Shown here: piece after piece, positions 42,537 to 50,882 of the stretch | Layout of the letters: each line of letters starts with the position of its first letter | Numbering within the stretch: the first letter of the stretch is position 1 | Assembly (NCBI GenBank): GCA_049607205.1 | Contig: JBMYWH010000011.1 | Coordinates: 5,184 to 69,183 of the forward strand | DNA: 64,000 nt | Source of the DNA: JBELHR01 sp049607205 | GTDB taxonomy: Bacteria; Bacteroidota; Bacteroidia; Flavobacteriales; Flavobacteriaceae | Reading direction: 5' to 3' | The notes under the pieces: generated by a model | Told to the model about the DNA's origin: nothing | Database searches by the model: none | What the model saw: only the letters and a program-made list of their open reading frames with translations | Position numbers and translations under genes: made by a program

Positions 42537-43412
42537 ATGAAAATGAAACGTATATTATATATTTTAATGCTCTTGTCTGGACCTGTAGTCTTAGCGCAAG
42601 AAAACCCGAACTTCAGTTTGTATAAGTTTAATATGAATATGATTAACCCGGCATACGCAGGGGCTTATGGGAATCAGGTTAACTTTAATTACAGAAGTTC
42701 AGGGATTGAAAATGGACCTGTAAGTCAGGGAGGGTCAGTCTCCTTTGCTATGGCCAACAAATTTGGTTTAGGCGTGTCTGTAGTCAATGATGAGGTTTTT
42801 GTACAAAACCAGACTGCTGCTACAGTTGATGCTTCTTATTATATAGATTTATCTGAGAAGAGTCAATTGTATTTCGGACTTAAATTGGGAGCTAATTTTG
42901 TTTCTCTTGATTTTTCAGATATTATAATCACAGACCCTAATGATCCATTGTTTGGTCAAAGTGAATCAACTACAAATCCCGTGGTTGGTTTCGGAGCCTT
43001 GTTAAAAGGAGAGAATTATTTTGTTCATTTTAGTGTTCCTAATTTCCTGAGAGGGAATATCTATCAATTAGATGGAGCTGCCTCAGATGTAGATGTAAGT
43101 GGAGAAACTCCAACGGCCTATTATTTAGGGGCTGGTATGAATTTTCAGCTTTCAGAAGAGATTGAATTTCTTCCTTCGATTTATACTCGATTTGAAACAG
43201 ACCAGACAACAGTGGATGTTATCGCGGGATTTGATTTTTATGAGTTGATTGAAGCGGGAGGGCTGTATAGATTTGAAGGGATGTATTCTGCCTATGCTTT
43301 ATTGCATGTAAAAACCTTAATGGATATAGGTTATGCATATAGTGCTAATACTGGTGATTTTCAGAATTATAACGACGGGAGTCATGAACTTGTATTAAAA
43401 ATTAAATTTTAG
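42537..43412 (+). CDS. PorP/SprF-family T9SS membrane protein
   Basis: This 291-residue outer-membrane barrel belongs to the PorP/SprF family: a signal peptide ending VLAQE, NPNFSLYKFNMNMINPAYAGAYG at the start, and the final strand HELVLKIKF. Members are encoded just after a type B sorted cargo and are needed for its secretion or surface anchoring. The 6-bp gap after the 1056-residue cargo gene makes it the dedicated partner. Confidence 0.9.
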   Translation: MKMKRILYILMLLSGPVVLAQENPNFSLYKFNMNMINPAYAGAYGNQVNFNYRSSGIENGPVSQGGSVSFAMANKFGLGVSVVNDEVFVQNQTAATVDASYYIDLSEKSQLYFGLKLGANFVSLDFSDIIITDPNDPLFGQSESTTNPVVGFGALLKGENYFVHFSVPNFLRGNIYQLDGAASDVDVSGETPTAYYLGAGMNFQLSEEIEFLPSIYTRFETDQTTVDVIAGFDFYELIEAGGLYRFEGMYSAYALLHVKTLMDIGYAYSANTGDFQNYNDGSHELVLKIKF

Positions 43413-43428
43413 ATGTTGAAAAATATCT

Positions 43429-43436
43429 TACCTTTG
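43429..43436 (+). promoter_or_regulatory. -7 box (TACCTTTG) for punA
   Basis: A perfect TAnnTTTG 22 nt before the ATG at 43458; a TTTT about 18 nt upstream may serve as the -33 element. Confidence 0.6.
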
Positions 43437-43457
43437 CAGCACTAAAAATGGATTATT

Positions 43458-44273
43458 ATGATGTGGAATAAAACGCAACAAACTGCTGATTTTTTATTGA
43501 ATAAAGGAATGAAAAATGCAGAGTACGGAATTGTTTTAGGTTCTGGACTTGGAGGTTTGGTAGAGAAAATTGACATTAAGGAAAGATTGCCTTATGAAGA
43601 GATTCCTAATTTTCCTGTTTCTACTGTTGAAGGACATGCAGGAGAGTTAATTTATGGAGAATTAGGAGGGAAAACTGTAGTAGCAATGAGAGGTCGTTTT
43701 CATTATTATGAAGGATGGTCTATTCAAGAAACTGTATTTCCAATTCGAGTGATGAAAGCTTTAGGAATAGAGAAGTTAATTGTCTCGAATGCTTCAGGAG
43801 GTGTTAATCCATCATTTAAGGTTGGAGATATTATGTTGATCAATGATCACATTAATATGATGCCTGAACATCCTTTAAGAGGGAGAAATGAACTCAAGTT
43901 CGGACCTCGTTTTGTAGATATGCATGAACCTTATGATAAGAGTATGCTTCAGGCTGCTGAGATTTCAGCGAATCGCTTGAATATTAATGTTAAAAAAGGT
44001 ATTTATTTAGCACTTCAAGGACCAACTTTTGAAACACCAGCAGAGTATAAAATGGTGTTCAATTTAGGAGCTGACGCTGTAGGTATGTCTACAGTTCCAG
44101 AAGTGATTGTAGCGAAACATATGGGTATGAGATGCTTTGGAGCCTCTGTGATTACGGATTTAGGTGTTGAAGGTACAGTTGTTGAGGTTTCTCATGAAGA
44201 AGTTCAAGAAGTAGCAGAACAATCCGGTAAGTTATTAGCAAGTATCGTAGAAGATTTTGTAAAGACTTACTAA
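43458..44273 (+). CDS. punA: Purine-nucleoside phosphorylase (PNP-I trimeric type)
   Basis: This 271-residue trimeric PNP splits (deoxy)guanosine and inosine with phosphate. It shows GIVLGSGLGGL (residues 24-34), the phosphate-binding RGRFHYYEGW near 81, SNASGGVNPSF near 115, GPTFETPAEY near 191 and the active-site VGMSTVPEVIVA near 213. Standard length. It is monocistronic and ends 3 bp before the convergent DUF3078 gene. Confidence 0.92.
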   Translation: MMWNKTQQTADFLLNKGMKNAEYGIVLGSGLGGLVEKIDIKERLPYEEIPNFPVSTVEGHAGELIYGELGGKTVVAMRGRFHYYEGWSIQETVFPIRVMKALGIEKLIVSNASGGVNPSFKVGDIMLINDHINMMPEHPLRGRNELKFGPRFVDMHEPYDKSMLQAAEISANRLNINVKKGIYLALQGPTFETPAEYKMVFNLGADAVGMSTVPEVIVAKHMGMRCFGASVITDLGVEGTVVEVSHEEVQEVAEQSGKLLASIVEDFVKTY

Positions 44274-44276
44274 GCT

Positions 44277-45800
44277 TTAAAAAGCATAAGTTAGACCAAG
44301 GCCCAATAGCTGTTTTATTTGCAGTTTAGGGCCTTCGTTTATTTCATTCCCTTCTGAATCTGTGCTAAAGGTATCTATGTCATCATCATAGATCCATCGC
44401 ATACCAAAGTTAGCCTTCATGTTTTTGTTGACTAAAAAGTCAATATTACAGCTCCAATCAATATCGATATTTCCAAAATTGTTGATATAATCTGAGTAGA
44501 GTCTTAAATCATTTTTCATCTTCACATTTTTGAAGATTTCCATTTCGTTAGAACCTTGAAGTAATACCCCTATTTCTGTTCGATTTCTTCTTCCTAATGT
44601 AAGTAGGTTACCGTCCGAATCATAAGTTGCTCCTTGTACACCGAAGGACCCTGCATTTGCTAAGGTTTGATCCAATACGAAGGTTGTTTTATTAGTCAGA
44701 GGAGAGATATAAAACTTAGTTTTTTTATTTGTTGAGCTATAAGAGGCCCCGACCCCCAATAAAAAATAGGCGGGAGCCATAAATTTAGAGATTGGTGTTT
44801 CGGTATTTGGATAATTGTATCCATTCGCAAACTGCGTTCTGAACTGTAAACTCGAAGAATAATACCAATTCGATTTTAAGTTGGTACGATAACCGAAGAT
44901 GGAATTGAATTCTACCATATCTTCTGTTTTTCTTATGGGCTCAGATTTTTCTTGGTTGAAACCGATACCGAATTTAAGGTCATTTTCCCATCTAATAAAT
45001 TCGAAGAAATAATCTCTTTCAAATTGCCCTCTAAATATTGTAGAAATAGAATTGTTACCCCCGGAATTCCAGTTTTTGAATGCATTCTGACTCAGAAGTA
45101 AACTGGTTTGGTTTTTATTGGTCCATCTGTTTCTAAAGGCTTTGATCTTACCTGAGTTTAGGGTGGCAAAATCAATGATGTATTTGATGTTTAATCCTTT
45201 GTAGTCAGGATATTTGATTGGGTTCTGCTCTTCCCTTTTAATTTCGTTAAAGCAGTATAAGGTATCCAGATTGTTTTCAATACGAACTATTTCGGCAATC
45301 GATTCATAGGCCAATTTTGTTTTGTTGTATTCTAAAGAATCTTCTTTGATTTCAATTTCTAAAGATGCAATCATCCTGTCATAATCAAAAAGGTCTAATT
45401 CGTTCTCATTATTAGTTTCGGGAATTGAATCTTGAACCGCTCCGGCAGTCAGTATTCCTACTTCTATGTTTTTTAGTGAGTCTAATTCTTTAAATTTATA
45501 ATAGTTCAGATTCAGTTTCTTTTCTAAACTCAATAATTGAATATCTAAGCTATCTCGGAGATTGGTTTTGTCCTCAGGACGGATGAGATAAAAGCACAGC
45601 TGCTCTTTTTTCTTGTAGTAAGGATCTCTTTTTTCAAAACCAATTGAATAATAACGGTAGTCTCCAATTTTCAGAAACATACTATCTACTTGTTGTTCTG
45701 CAAAACTTTCAGGAATACTGTCTTGTTGAGCGTAGACGCCTTGCGTACCTATCAGAATAAGCAGGGCTATAAGTAGAGGCAGGGTATGGTTCGGTTTCAT
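44277..45800 (-). CDS. DUF3078 outer-membrane protein
   Basis: This 507-residue protein has a signal peptide (cleavage after VYAQQ), a charged helical linker (about 60-190) and a C-terminal beta-barrel-like DUF3078 region that begins with WTNKNQTSLLLSQNAFKNWNSGGNNS near 225. The family is restricted to Bacteroidota and its role is unknown. The ATG overlaps the dxs stop as TAATG, so translation is coupled. Confidence 0.82.
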   Translation of the reverse strand: MKPNHTLPLLIALLILIGTQGVYAQQDSIPESFAEQQVDSMFLKIGDYRYYSIGFEKRDPYYKKKEQLCFYLIRPEDKTNLRDSLDIQLLSLEKKLNLNYYKFKELDSLKNIEVGILTAGAVQDSIPETNNENELDLFDYDRMIASLEIEIKEDSLEYNKTKLAYESIAEIVRIENNLDTLYCFNEIKREEQNPIKYPDYKGLNIKYIIDFATLNSGKIKAFRNRWTNKNQTSLLLSQNAFKNWNSGGNNSISTIFRGQFERDYFFEFIRWENDLKFGIGFNQEKSEPIRKTEDMVEFNSIFGYRTNLKSNWYYSSSLQFRTQFANGYNYPNTETPISKFMAPAYFLLGVGASYSSTNKKTKFYISPLTNKTTFVLDQTLANAGSFGVQGATYDSDGNLLTLGRRNRTEIGVLLQGSNEMEIFKNVKMKNDLRLYSDYINNFGNIDIDWSCNIDFLVNKNMKANFGMRWIYDDDIDTFSTDSEGNEINEGPKLQIKQLLGLGLTYAF

Positions 45801-47584
45801 TAAAGTTTAGTATTGATCAATTCAACAAGGCTCTCGATATCCAAATTTATCGATTTTTTCAAAATCTTGGTCGGCCCATGTGAAATAAATTTATCAGGAA
45901 TCCCCAATGTTATGAATTCTGGACTGTTATTATTGTTAAATTCGGACTGAATCTCCAATAATGCTGACCCGACCCCACCACTTAATACATTGTCTTCTAC
46001 TGAGATTATAGTTCGGTGATTTTGCCAAATCGACTCAAGTTTAAGATGATTTAGAGGTTTAATACCTTCTAGGGCGTATAAGCTAATTTGTTTTTGCTTG
46101 TCACGAGCAATAGAACTAATTGCTTCCTTACATTCTGATAGCACAGACCCTATAGCAATTATAGCAATTTCAGTTCCACTTTGAAGCGCTGTGATTTGAT
46201 TGAGAGGAGATATTTTAAAGGGTTTTTTCCAGTTTTCATCCGGAGCATAACCTCTAGGGTATCTTATAGCTATAGGACCATCAAGACCTAGGCTTGCTGT
46301 ATAAAGTATATTTCTCAAGCTCTCTCCACTGCAGGGAGCAAAAACCTTCAGGTTTGGAATATTTCTCAAATATGAAAGATCAAAGACTCCATGATGCGTT
46401 GGTCCGTCTTCACCAACGAGTCCAGCACGGTCTACGGCTAGAATCACAGGGAGGTTTTGTAAAGCGATATCGTGAATAAGTTGATCATATGCTCTTTGCA
46501 GAAAGGTGGAATAGATAGCTACAACTGGAAGAAGTCCTTGGGTAGCCATTCCTGCGGCAAGAGTTAGGGCATGTTGTTCAGAAATACCTACATCAAAAGC
46601 CCTTTCAGGGTAAGTCTCTATGAATTCTTTCAAAGATGAACCTGTAGGCATTGCTGGGGTGATTCCAATTAATTTAGAATTATGCTCGGCCAGTTCGACT
46701 AAAGTTTTTCCGAAAACATCTTGGTATTTAGTGAAGTTTGATGGGTTTTCTCTTTTGATTAACTCACCAGTTTCTGGATTGAATTTACCTGGAGCATGAA
46801 AGGTTGTTTGGTCCTTTTCGGCCGATTTAAGTCCTTTTCCCTTGGTAGTGATGATATGAAGTAATCGAGGGCCTCTCAAATCTTTGAGGCGTTCTAATTC
46901 ATCGTTTAGAGTTTCCAAGTCATGACCATCTATGGGTCCCGTATAATCGATATTGAAATTATCAAAGATATTTGAGAGGCCTTTCTCAGCTCCATTTTTC
47001 ATACGTGTTAAATACTCTTTGAATGCACCAACATTGGGGTCAATTCCCATCTCGTTATCATTCAAAATAATCAAAAGGTTAGCCCGACTGACTCCAGCGT
47101 GATTTAGTGCTTCAAAAGCCATTCCAGAGGCTATAGAGGCATCTCCAATTACTGCTATATGTGTTTGATCGAGTTCTCCTTTTATTTGAGAAGCAAGAGC
47201 CATTCCTAAAGCTGCTGAAATACTTGTTGAAGAATGTCCCGTTCCGAAGGCATCATAAATACTTTCATCTCTTTTAGGGAATCCTGCAAGACCTCCAAAT
47301 TGACGATTGGTATGAAATAAGTCTTTACGTCCTGTAAGTATTTTGTGTACATAGGCTTGATGTCCTACGTCCCAGATTAATTGATCTTTAGGCGTATCAA
47401 AAACTCTGTGAAGTGCAATGCTCAATTCAACAACCCCTAAAGAGGCTCCTAAATGACCTTCTTTAGTGGCGACCATATTAATAATGAAATGCCTTAATTC
47501 CTTTGCTAGAATTTGCATGGATTCAGGACTTAAATCTTTCAGGTCCTTTGGTTGGTCTATTGAATTTAGTATTTCGTAGTTCAC
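45800..47584 (-). CDS. dxs: 1-deoxy-D-xylulose-5-phosphate synthase
   Basis: This 594-residue thiamine-diphosphate enzyme starts the MEP isoprenoid pathway from pyruvate and glyceraldehyde-3-phosphate. It has the cofactor-binding GDASIASGMAFEALNHAG motif (about 147-164), HSSTSISAALGMA near 116, EDGPTHHGVFDL near 395 and DVGISEQHALTLAAGMA near 333. The start codon is GTG at 47584, 5 nt after a perfect -7 box (47590-47597). It is divergent from tadA. Confidence 0.94.
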   Translation of the reverse strand: MNYEILNSIDQPKDLKDLSPESMQILAKELRHFIINMVATKEGHLGASLGVVELSIALHRVFDTPKDQLIWDVGHQAYVHKILTGRKDLFHTNRQFGGLAGFPKRDESIYDAFGTGHSSTSISAALGMALASQIKGELDQTHIAVIGDASIASGMAFEALNHAGVSRANLLIILNDNEMGIDPNVGAFKEYLTRMKNGAEKGLSNIFDNFNIDYTGPIDGHDLETLNDELERLKDLRGPRLLHIITTKGKGLKSAEKDQTTFHAPGKFNPETGELIKRENPSNFTKYQDVFGKTLVELAEHNSKLIGITPAMPTGSSLKEFIETYPERAFDVGISEQHALTLAAGMATQGLLPVVAIYSTFLQRAYDQLIHDIALQNLPVILAVDRAGLVGEDGPTHHGVFDLSYLRNIPNLKVFAPCSGESLRNILYTASLGLDGPIAIRYPRGYAPDENWKKPFKISPLNQITALQSGTEIAIIAIGSVLSECKEAISSIARDKQKQISLYALEGIKPLNHLKLESIWQNHRTIISVEDNVLSGGVGSALLEIQSEFNNNNSPEFITLGIPDKFISHGPTKILKKSINLDIESLVELINTKL

Positions 47585-47589
47585 AAAAA

Positions 47590-47597
47590 CAAAATTA
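47590..47597 (-). promoter_or_regulatory. -7 box (TAATTTTG) for dxs
   Basis: A perfect TAnnTTTG on the minus strand, 5 nt before the GTG start. It is back-to-back with the plus-strand box for tadA. Confidence 0.55.
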
Positions 47598-47610
47598 CAA
47601 TATTAATAGA

Positions 47611-47618
47611 TATCTTTG
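47611..47618 (+). promoter_or_regulatory. -7 box (TATCTTTG) for tadA
   Basis: A perfect TAnnTTTG ending 4 nt before the tadA ATG (47623), so the message is expected to be leaderless or nearly so. Confidence 0.55.
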
Positions 47619-47622
47619 AGTT

Positions 47623-48072
47623 ATGGACTTAGCTTTCAACGATGAATATTTTATGAAAAAGGCCTTGGAAGAGGCTAGACGTGCTTTTTCTATAGGAGAA
47701 GTACCTGTAGGAGCAGTGATTGTGTATCAAAACCAAATTATTGCTAGGGCTCATAATTTGACAGAGCAATTAAACGATGTTACAGCTCATGCTGAAATGC
47801 AGGCCTTTACCTCGGCCGCAGACTACACAGGTGGGAAATACTTAAAAGATTGTGTCTTATACGTGACCTTAGAACCTTGTCAAATGTGTGCTGGAGCCTC
47901 ATATTGGACTCAGATTGGTAAAATAGTTTTCGGAGCCTATGATGGGCACAGAGGTTATCAAGCTTGTGGTACTCAATTACATCCTAAGACTGAGGTCGTA
48001 GGAGGGGTCTTAGAGCAAGAGTGTTCTGGTTTAGTAAAAGAATTTTTTCAACTAAGAAGACGAATGAATTAG
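47623..48072 (+). CDS. tadA: tRNA-specific adenosine deaminase
   Basis: This 149-residue zinc deaminase converts A34 to inosine in tRNA-Arg(ACG). The zinc motifs are HAEMQAF (His/Glu near 57-59) and PCQMCAGA (near 87-90), and EVPVGAVIV near 26 is typical. It could also act on free nucleosides, but this type is usually TadA. The stop overlaps the convergent small membrane gene by 4 bp. Confidence 0.88.
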   Translation: MDLAFNDEYFMKKALEEARRAFSIGEVPVGAVIVYQNQIIARAHNLTEQLNDVTAHAEMQAFTSAADYTGGKYLKDCVLYVTLEPCQMCAGASYWTQIGKIVFGAYDGHRGYQACGTQLHPKTEVVGGVLEQECSGLVKEFFQLRRRMN

Positions 48073-48317
48073 TCCTGTTCTTTCTCCTTGTATTGAGATT
48101 GTTCCATCTCATTTAAACTGATGCCGTCAACATATTTACTCAAATCCTTACCGCGGTATCGATGGATGATGAATAAAGGCATCAAAACAAAGGCAAGAAT
48201 TAGGATTCCGATTCCAATTATGGCTTCTGCATCTGGATAATCTGTATACTTTAAGTAATAACCTGAAGCTATTGTGATGATCACAATAATCAATACAATC
48301 TTTATTATAATTTTCAT
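48069..48317 (-). CDS. Small two-helix membrane protein
   Basis: This 82-residue protein has two transmembrane helices (about 4-22 and 32-54) and a charged cytoplasmic-type tail. I do not recognise the family. Its ATG overlaps the ClC channel stop as ATGA, so it is co-translated with the channel and may be an accessory. Confidence 0.6.
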   Translation of the reverse strand: MKIIIKIVLIIVIITIASGYYLKYTDYPDAEAIIGIGILILAFVLMPLFIIHRYRGKDLSKYVDGISLNEMEQSQYKEKEQD

Positions 48318-50113
48318 GAGGAGCTTACTTGTAATAATTTTGTTCTATATGCGGTTAAAAGCTTGGATTTTGAAATGAATCCATAGTATTTTCCATTTTT
48401 TAATACCGGCAGATTCCATGCTCCACTGGTTTTGAATTTATGCATGATGGTCGTCATGTTGTCTTGTTCATAATGAATGATCCCCGGCGCATTGTGCATC
48501 AGCTCTTCGACATGTACTTGTTCGTATAAGGCATGGTCAAACATAATTGAGCGTACATCATCTAATAGTACAATACCTAAGAACTCGTTGGTTTCTTGTT
48601 CGACCACTGGGAAAATATTTCTATTGGAACGACTTACGGCTTTGTTCAGCATTTCCCCCAAGTTCATATCAGGATTAATCACCGCAAAATTGCGTTCAAT
48701 GACCTGATCTTTAGTCATGAGCATCAAGGCATTTTTATCCTTATCATGGGTCATTAACTCTCCTTTTTCAGCCAATTCAGCAACGTAAATATTGTGAGGA
48801 ACATATCGTTTGGTAATTAGATATGAGGTTGTTGTTACGATCATTAAGGGAACAAATAGATCATAACCTCCGGTGATTTCTGCAATTAAGAATATTGCGG
48901 TCAAAGGAGCCTGTAAGATACCAGCCATTAGCCCGGCCATACCTACCATGGCAAAATTCGTTACGGATACTTGATGATTGAAAAAGTCAAAATAGTTAGC
49001 AATATAGGCTACTAAAAAACCTGAAATACTTCCCGTAAATAGCGTGGGAGCAAAAACCCCTCCAATACCTCCAGCTCCAAAAGTCAGAGACATTGCTATA
49101 ACCTTGAAAATGATCAAGCCCAATAGTAAGGCGGCAATTAGCCAAAACCCTTCTATGTCTAAATGCAAAAAGTTCTCTTGTACAATATGTCCGATATCCC
49201 CTGAGAGAATATGGTTGATGGTTTCATAACCCTCTCCGTATAGCGGGGGAATGAAATAAATAATAATTCCCAAAAGCAAGCCTCCAACGATCAAACGTTT
49301 TAAAGGAGAGTCAAATCTTTTGAAGAGTTTTCCAATTTGGAAATAAGCTTTAGAGAAATAAACGGAAGTATATGCATTCAAAATTCCCAAAAGGAAATAG
49401 AATCCAACTTCGTTTAGAGCGAAACCCTCTGTTATTTTGACGTGAAATAACACATCATTTCCAAAAAAGAAATATGAGGTCAATACGGCTGAAATACTAG
49501 CTAATAACAGTGGTATTAAAGATGCAATTGTTAGGTCTAAAGAGAATATTTCAATAGCAAATACGATAGCCGTAATTGGAGCTTTAAATATACTGGCCAT
49601 AGCTCCTGCGGCAGCACAGCCAATTAATAAGGTTCTTGTCTTTTGATTGAGGTGGAATACCCTAGAGAGGTTAGACCCTATAGCAGCACCAGTGGCTACG
49701 GTCGGTCCCTCGAGACCTACAGACCCCCCAAAACCTACTGTAATCGGAGCTGTTAGAATTGAGGCCCACATTTGATAGGGTGGCATGAATCCTTTTCGTT
49801 TTGAAATTGCTTTCAGTGTAGCTGGGATACCGTGACCAATCGGCTTCTTGATGACATATTTCCCTAAAATATACACGAAGAATAAACCTATAACGGGAAG
49901 TACGAAGAACCACGACAATTGGATATCTCTAAAAGATTCTCCTGTTAAAGTTTCTTGAATAAAATGCGTAAGGTTCTTGAGAGTTACCGCTCCTAGACCT
50001 GCTAATAAACCAATTACTACAGCAAGTACATGCTTGAACTGACTTTCGGAGATATTGCGATACCTCCATATTAAAAACTGTCTAATGCGATTTTTCTTAG
50101 CCATAAAATTCAT
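48314..50113 (-). CDS. ClC-type chloride channel/antiporter with CBS pair
   Basis: This 599-residue protein has the ClC transmembrane core and a C-terminal CBS-domain pair (about 455-590) that usually binds adenine nucleotides. Selectivity motifs are GHGIP (near 93, in place of the common GSGIP), GLEGP (near 130, with the gating Glu) and GGVFAPTLF (near 355). Whether it is a channel or a Cl-/H+ exchanger cannot be settled. It starts at ATG 50113 or ATG 50104. Its mRNA probably continues into the 82-residue gene. Confidence 0.88.
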   Translation of the reverse strand: MNFMAKKNRIRQFLIWRYRNISESQFKHVLAVVIGLLAGLGAVTLKNLTHFIQETLTGESFRDIQLSWFFVLPVIGLFFVYILGKYVIKKPIGHGIPATLKAISKRKGFMPPYQMWASILTAPITVGFGGSVGLEGPTVATGAAIGSNLSRVFHLNQKTRTLLIGCAAAGAMASIFKAPITAIVFAIEIFSLDLTIASLIPLLLASISAVLTSYFFFGNDVLFHVKITEGFALNEVGFYFLLGILNAYTSVYFSKAYFQIGKLFKRFDSPLKRLIVGGLLLGIIIYFIPPLYGEGYETINHILSGDIGHIVQENFLHLDIEGFWLIAALLLGLIIFKVIAMSLTFGAGGIGGVFAPTLFTGSISGFLVAYIANYFDFFNHQVSVTNFAMVGMAGLMAGILQAPLTAIFLIAEITGGYDLFVPLMIVTTTSYLITKRYVPHNIYVAELAEKGELMTHDKDKNALMLMTKDQVIERNFAVINPDMNLGEMLNKAVSRSNRNIFPVVEQETNEFLGIVLLDDVRSIMFDHALYEQVHVEELMHNAPGIIHYEQDNMTTIMHKFKTSGAWNLPVLKNGKYYGFISKSKLLTAYRTKLLQVSSS

Positions 50114-50128
50114 GCCTAAGAGTGCAAA

Positions 50129-50275
50129 TTAGACCAGCTTAGGACAACGTTTACAATGTTGCTTGTTCTTCTTTTTATATTTCTTACAGCACTTCTTCTT
50201 CACGCCACACCCAGAATCACAACTAAAGCAATCTGAGAGCTTGGTTTGAACCGCACTGTTTTCTAATACTGACAT
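50129..50275 (-). CDS. Cysteine-rich 48-residue protein
   Basis: This reading frame between the ClC gene and ferritin has its own promoter. It encodes 48 residues (MSVLENSAVQTKLSDCFSCD at the start) with seven cysteines at 16, 19, 23, 29, 30, 41 and 44: CxxCxxxC, then CC, then CxxC. The middle is very Lys-rich (KKYKKKNK). No signal peptide. It may bind metal or nucleic acid. I do not recognise the family. The perfect -7 box 30 nt upstream supports a real gene. Confidence 0.6.
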   Translation of the reverse strand: MSVLENSAVQTKLSDCFSCDSGCGVKKKCCKKYKKKNKQHCKRCPKLV

Positions 50276-50293
50276 TTGGCTTATTTTAATTAA

Positions 50294-50334
50294 GTCTTAA
50301 TAAGACAAAATTACAATGTTCTGTGAAATATCAC
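50294..50334 (-). promoter_or_regulatory. Promoter of the cysteine-rich gene with two inverted repeats
   Basis: TAATTTTG (50313-50306) is a perfect -7 box. GTCTTATTAAGAC (50306-50294) is a palindrome at the expected start site, and GTGATATTTCAC (50334-50323) is one in the -33 region. The arrangement suits repression by a dimeric regulator. Confidence 0.5.
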
Positions 50335-50353
50335 TTATTCCAAATGTTAAAAT

Positions 50354-50857
50354 TTATGCAGGCTGCTCATTAGCATAACTGTTAATGTCTTGATCAAATA
50401 GATATAAGCCACTTTTATCATTACCGATAATGCTCAATTTATCAAGAATCGTACGTGCTAAAGCTTCTTCCTCCATTTGTTCTGCAACAAACCATTGCAT
50501 GAAATTATGAATGGTGAAGTTTTTGCTCTGTAGAGATTCGTAAACGATTTTGTTCACATTTTCAGTCACAATTTCTTCAGATTCCATGAAATAGTCAAAT
50601 AATCCATGGATATCTTCAAAATCAGTTTTGACCGCATCAATCGATGGAACGATAGCCTGACCTCCTCTTTCGTTGATGAATTTCATGATTTTCAGCATAT
50701 GCATTCTCTCTTCATCTGCATGAGTGTAGAAAAAACTTGCCACACCATTGAACCCGTTTACTTCGGCCCAAGAAGCCATGGCTAAATATTGCATAGAGGC
50801 CTTAGCTTCTAAAATTAACTGGCTGTTTAAAGCCTTTTCCATTTCTTGATTAATCAT
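50354..50857 (-). CDS. ftnA: Non-heme ferritin
   Basis: This 167-residue four-helix ferritin stores iron as a 24-mer. Ferroxidase residues are visible: Glu17 (LILEAKAS), Glu50 and His53 (DEERMHML), Glu94 (EEIVTENV) and the conserved FMQWFVAEQMEEE of helix D near 121-133. No heme-binding Met of bacterioferritin is apparent. It is followed by the cysteine-rich gene and precedes aspS on the same strand, with a TATCTTTA sequence upstream that may serve as a -7 box. Confidence 0.93.
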   Translation of the reverse strand: MINQEMEKALNSQLILEAKASMQYLAMASWAEVNGFNGVASFFYTHADEERMHMLKIMKFINERGGQAIVPSIDAVKTDFEDIHGLFDYFMESEEIVTENVNKIVYESLQSKNFTIHNFMQWFVAEQMEEEALARTILDKLSIIGNDKSGLYLFDQDINSYANEQPA

Positions 50858-50882
50858 ATTGGATTGCTTTTATCTAAAGATA

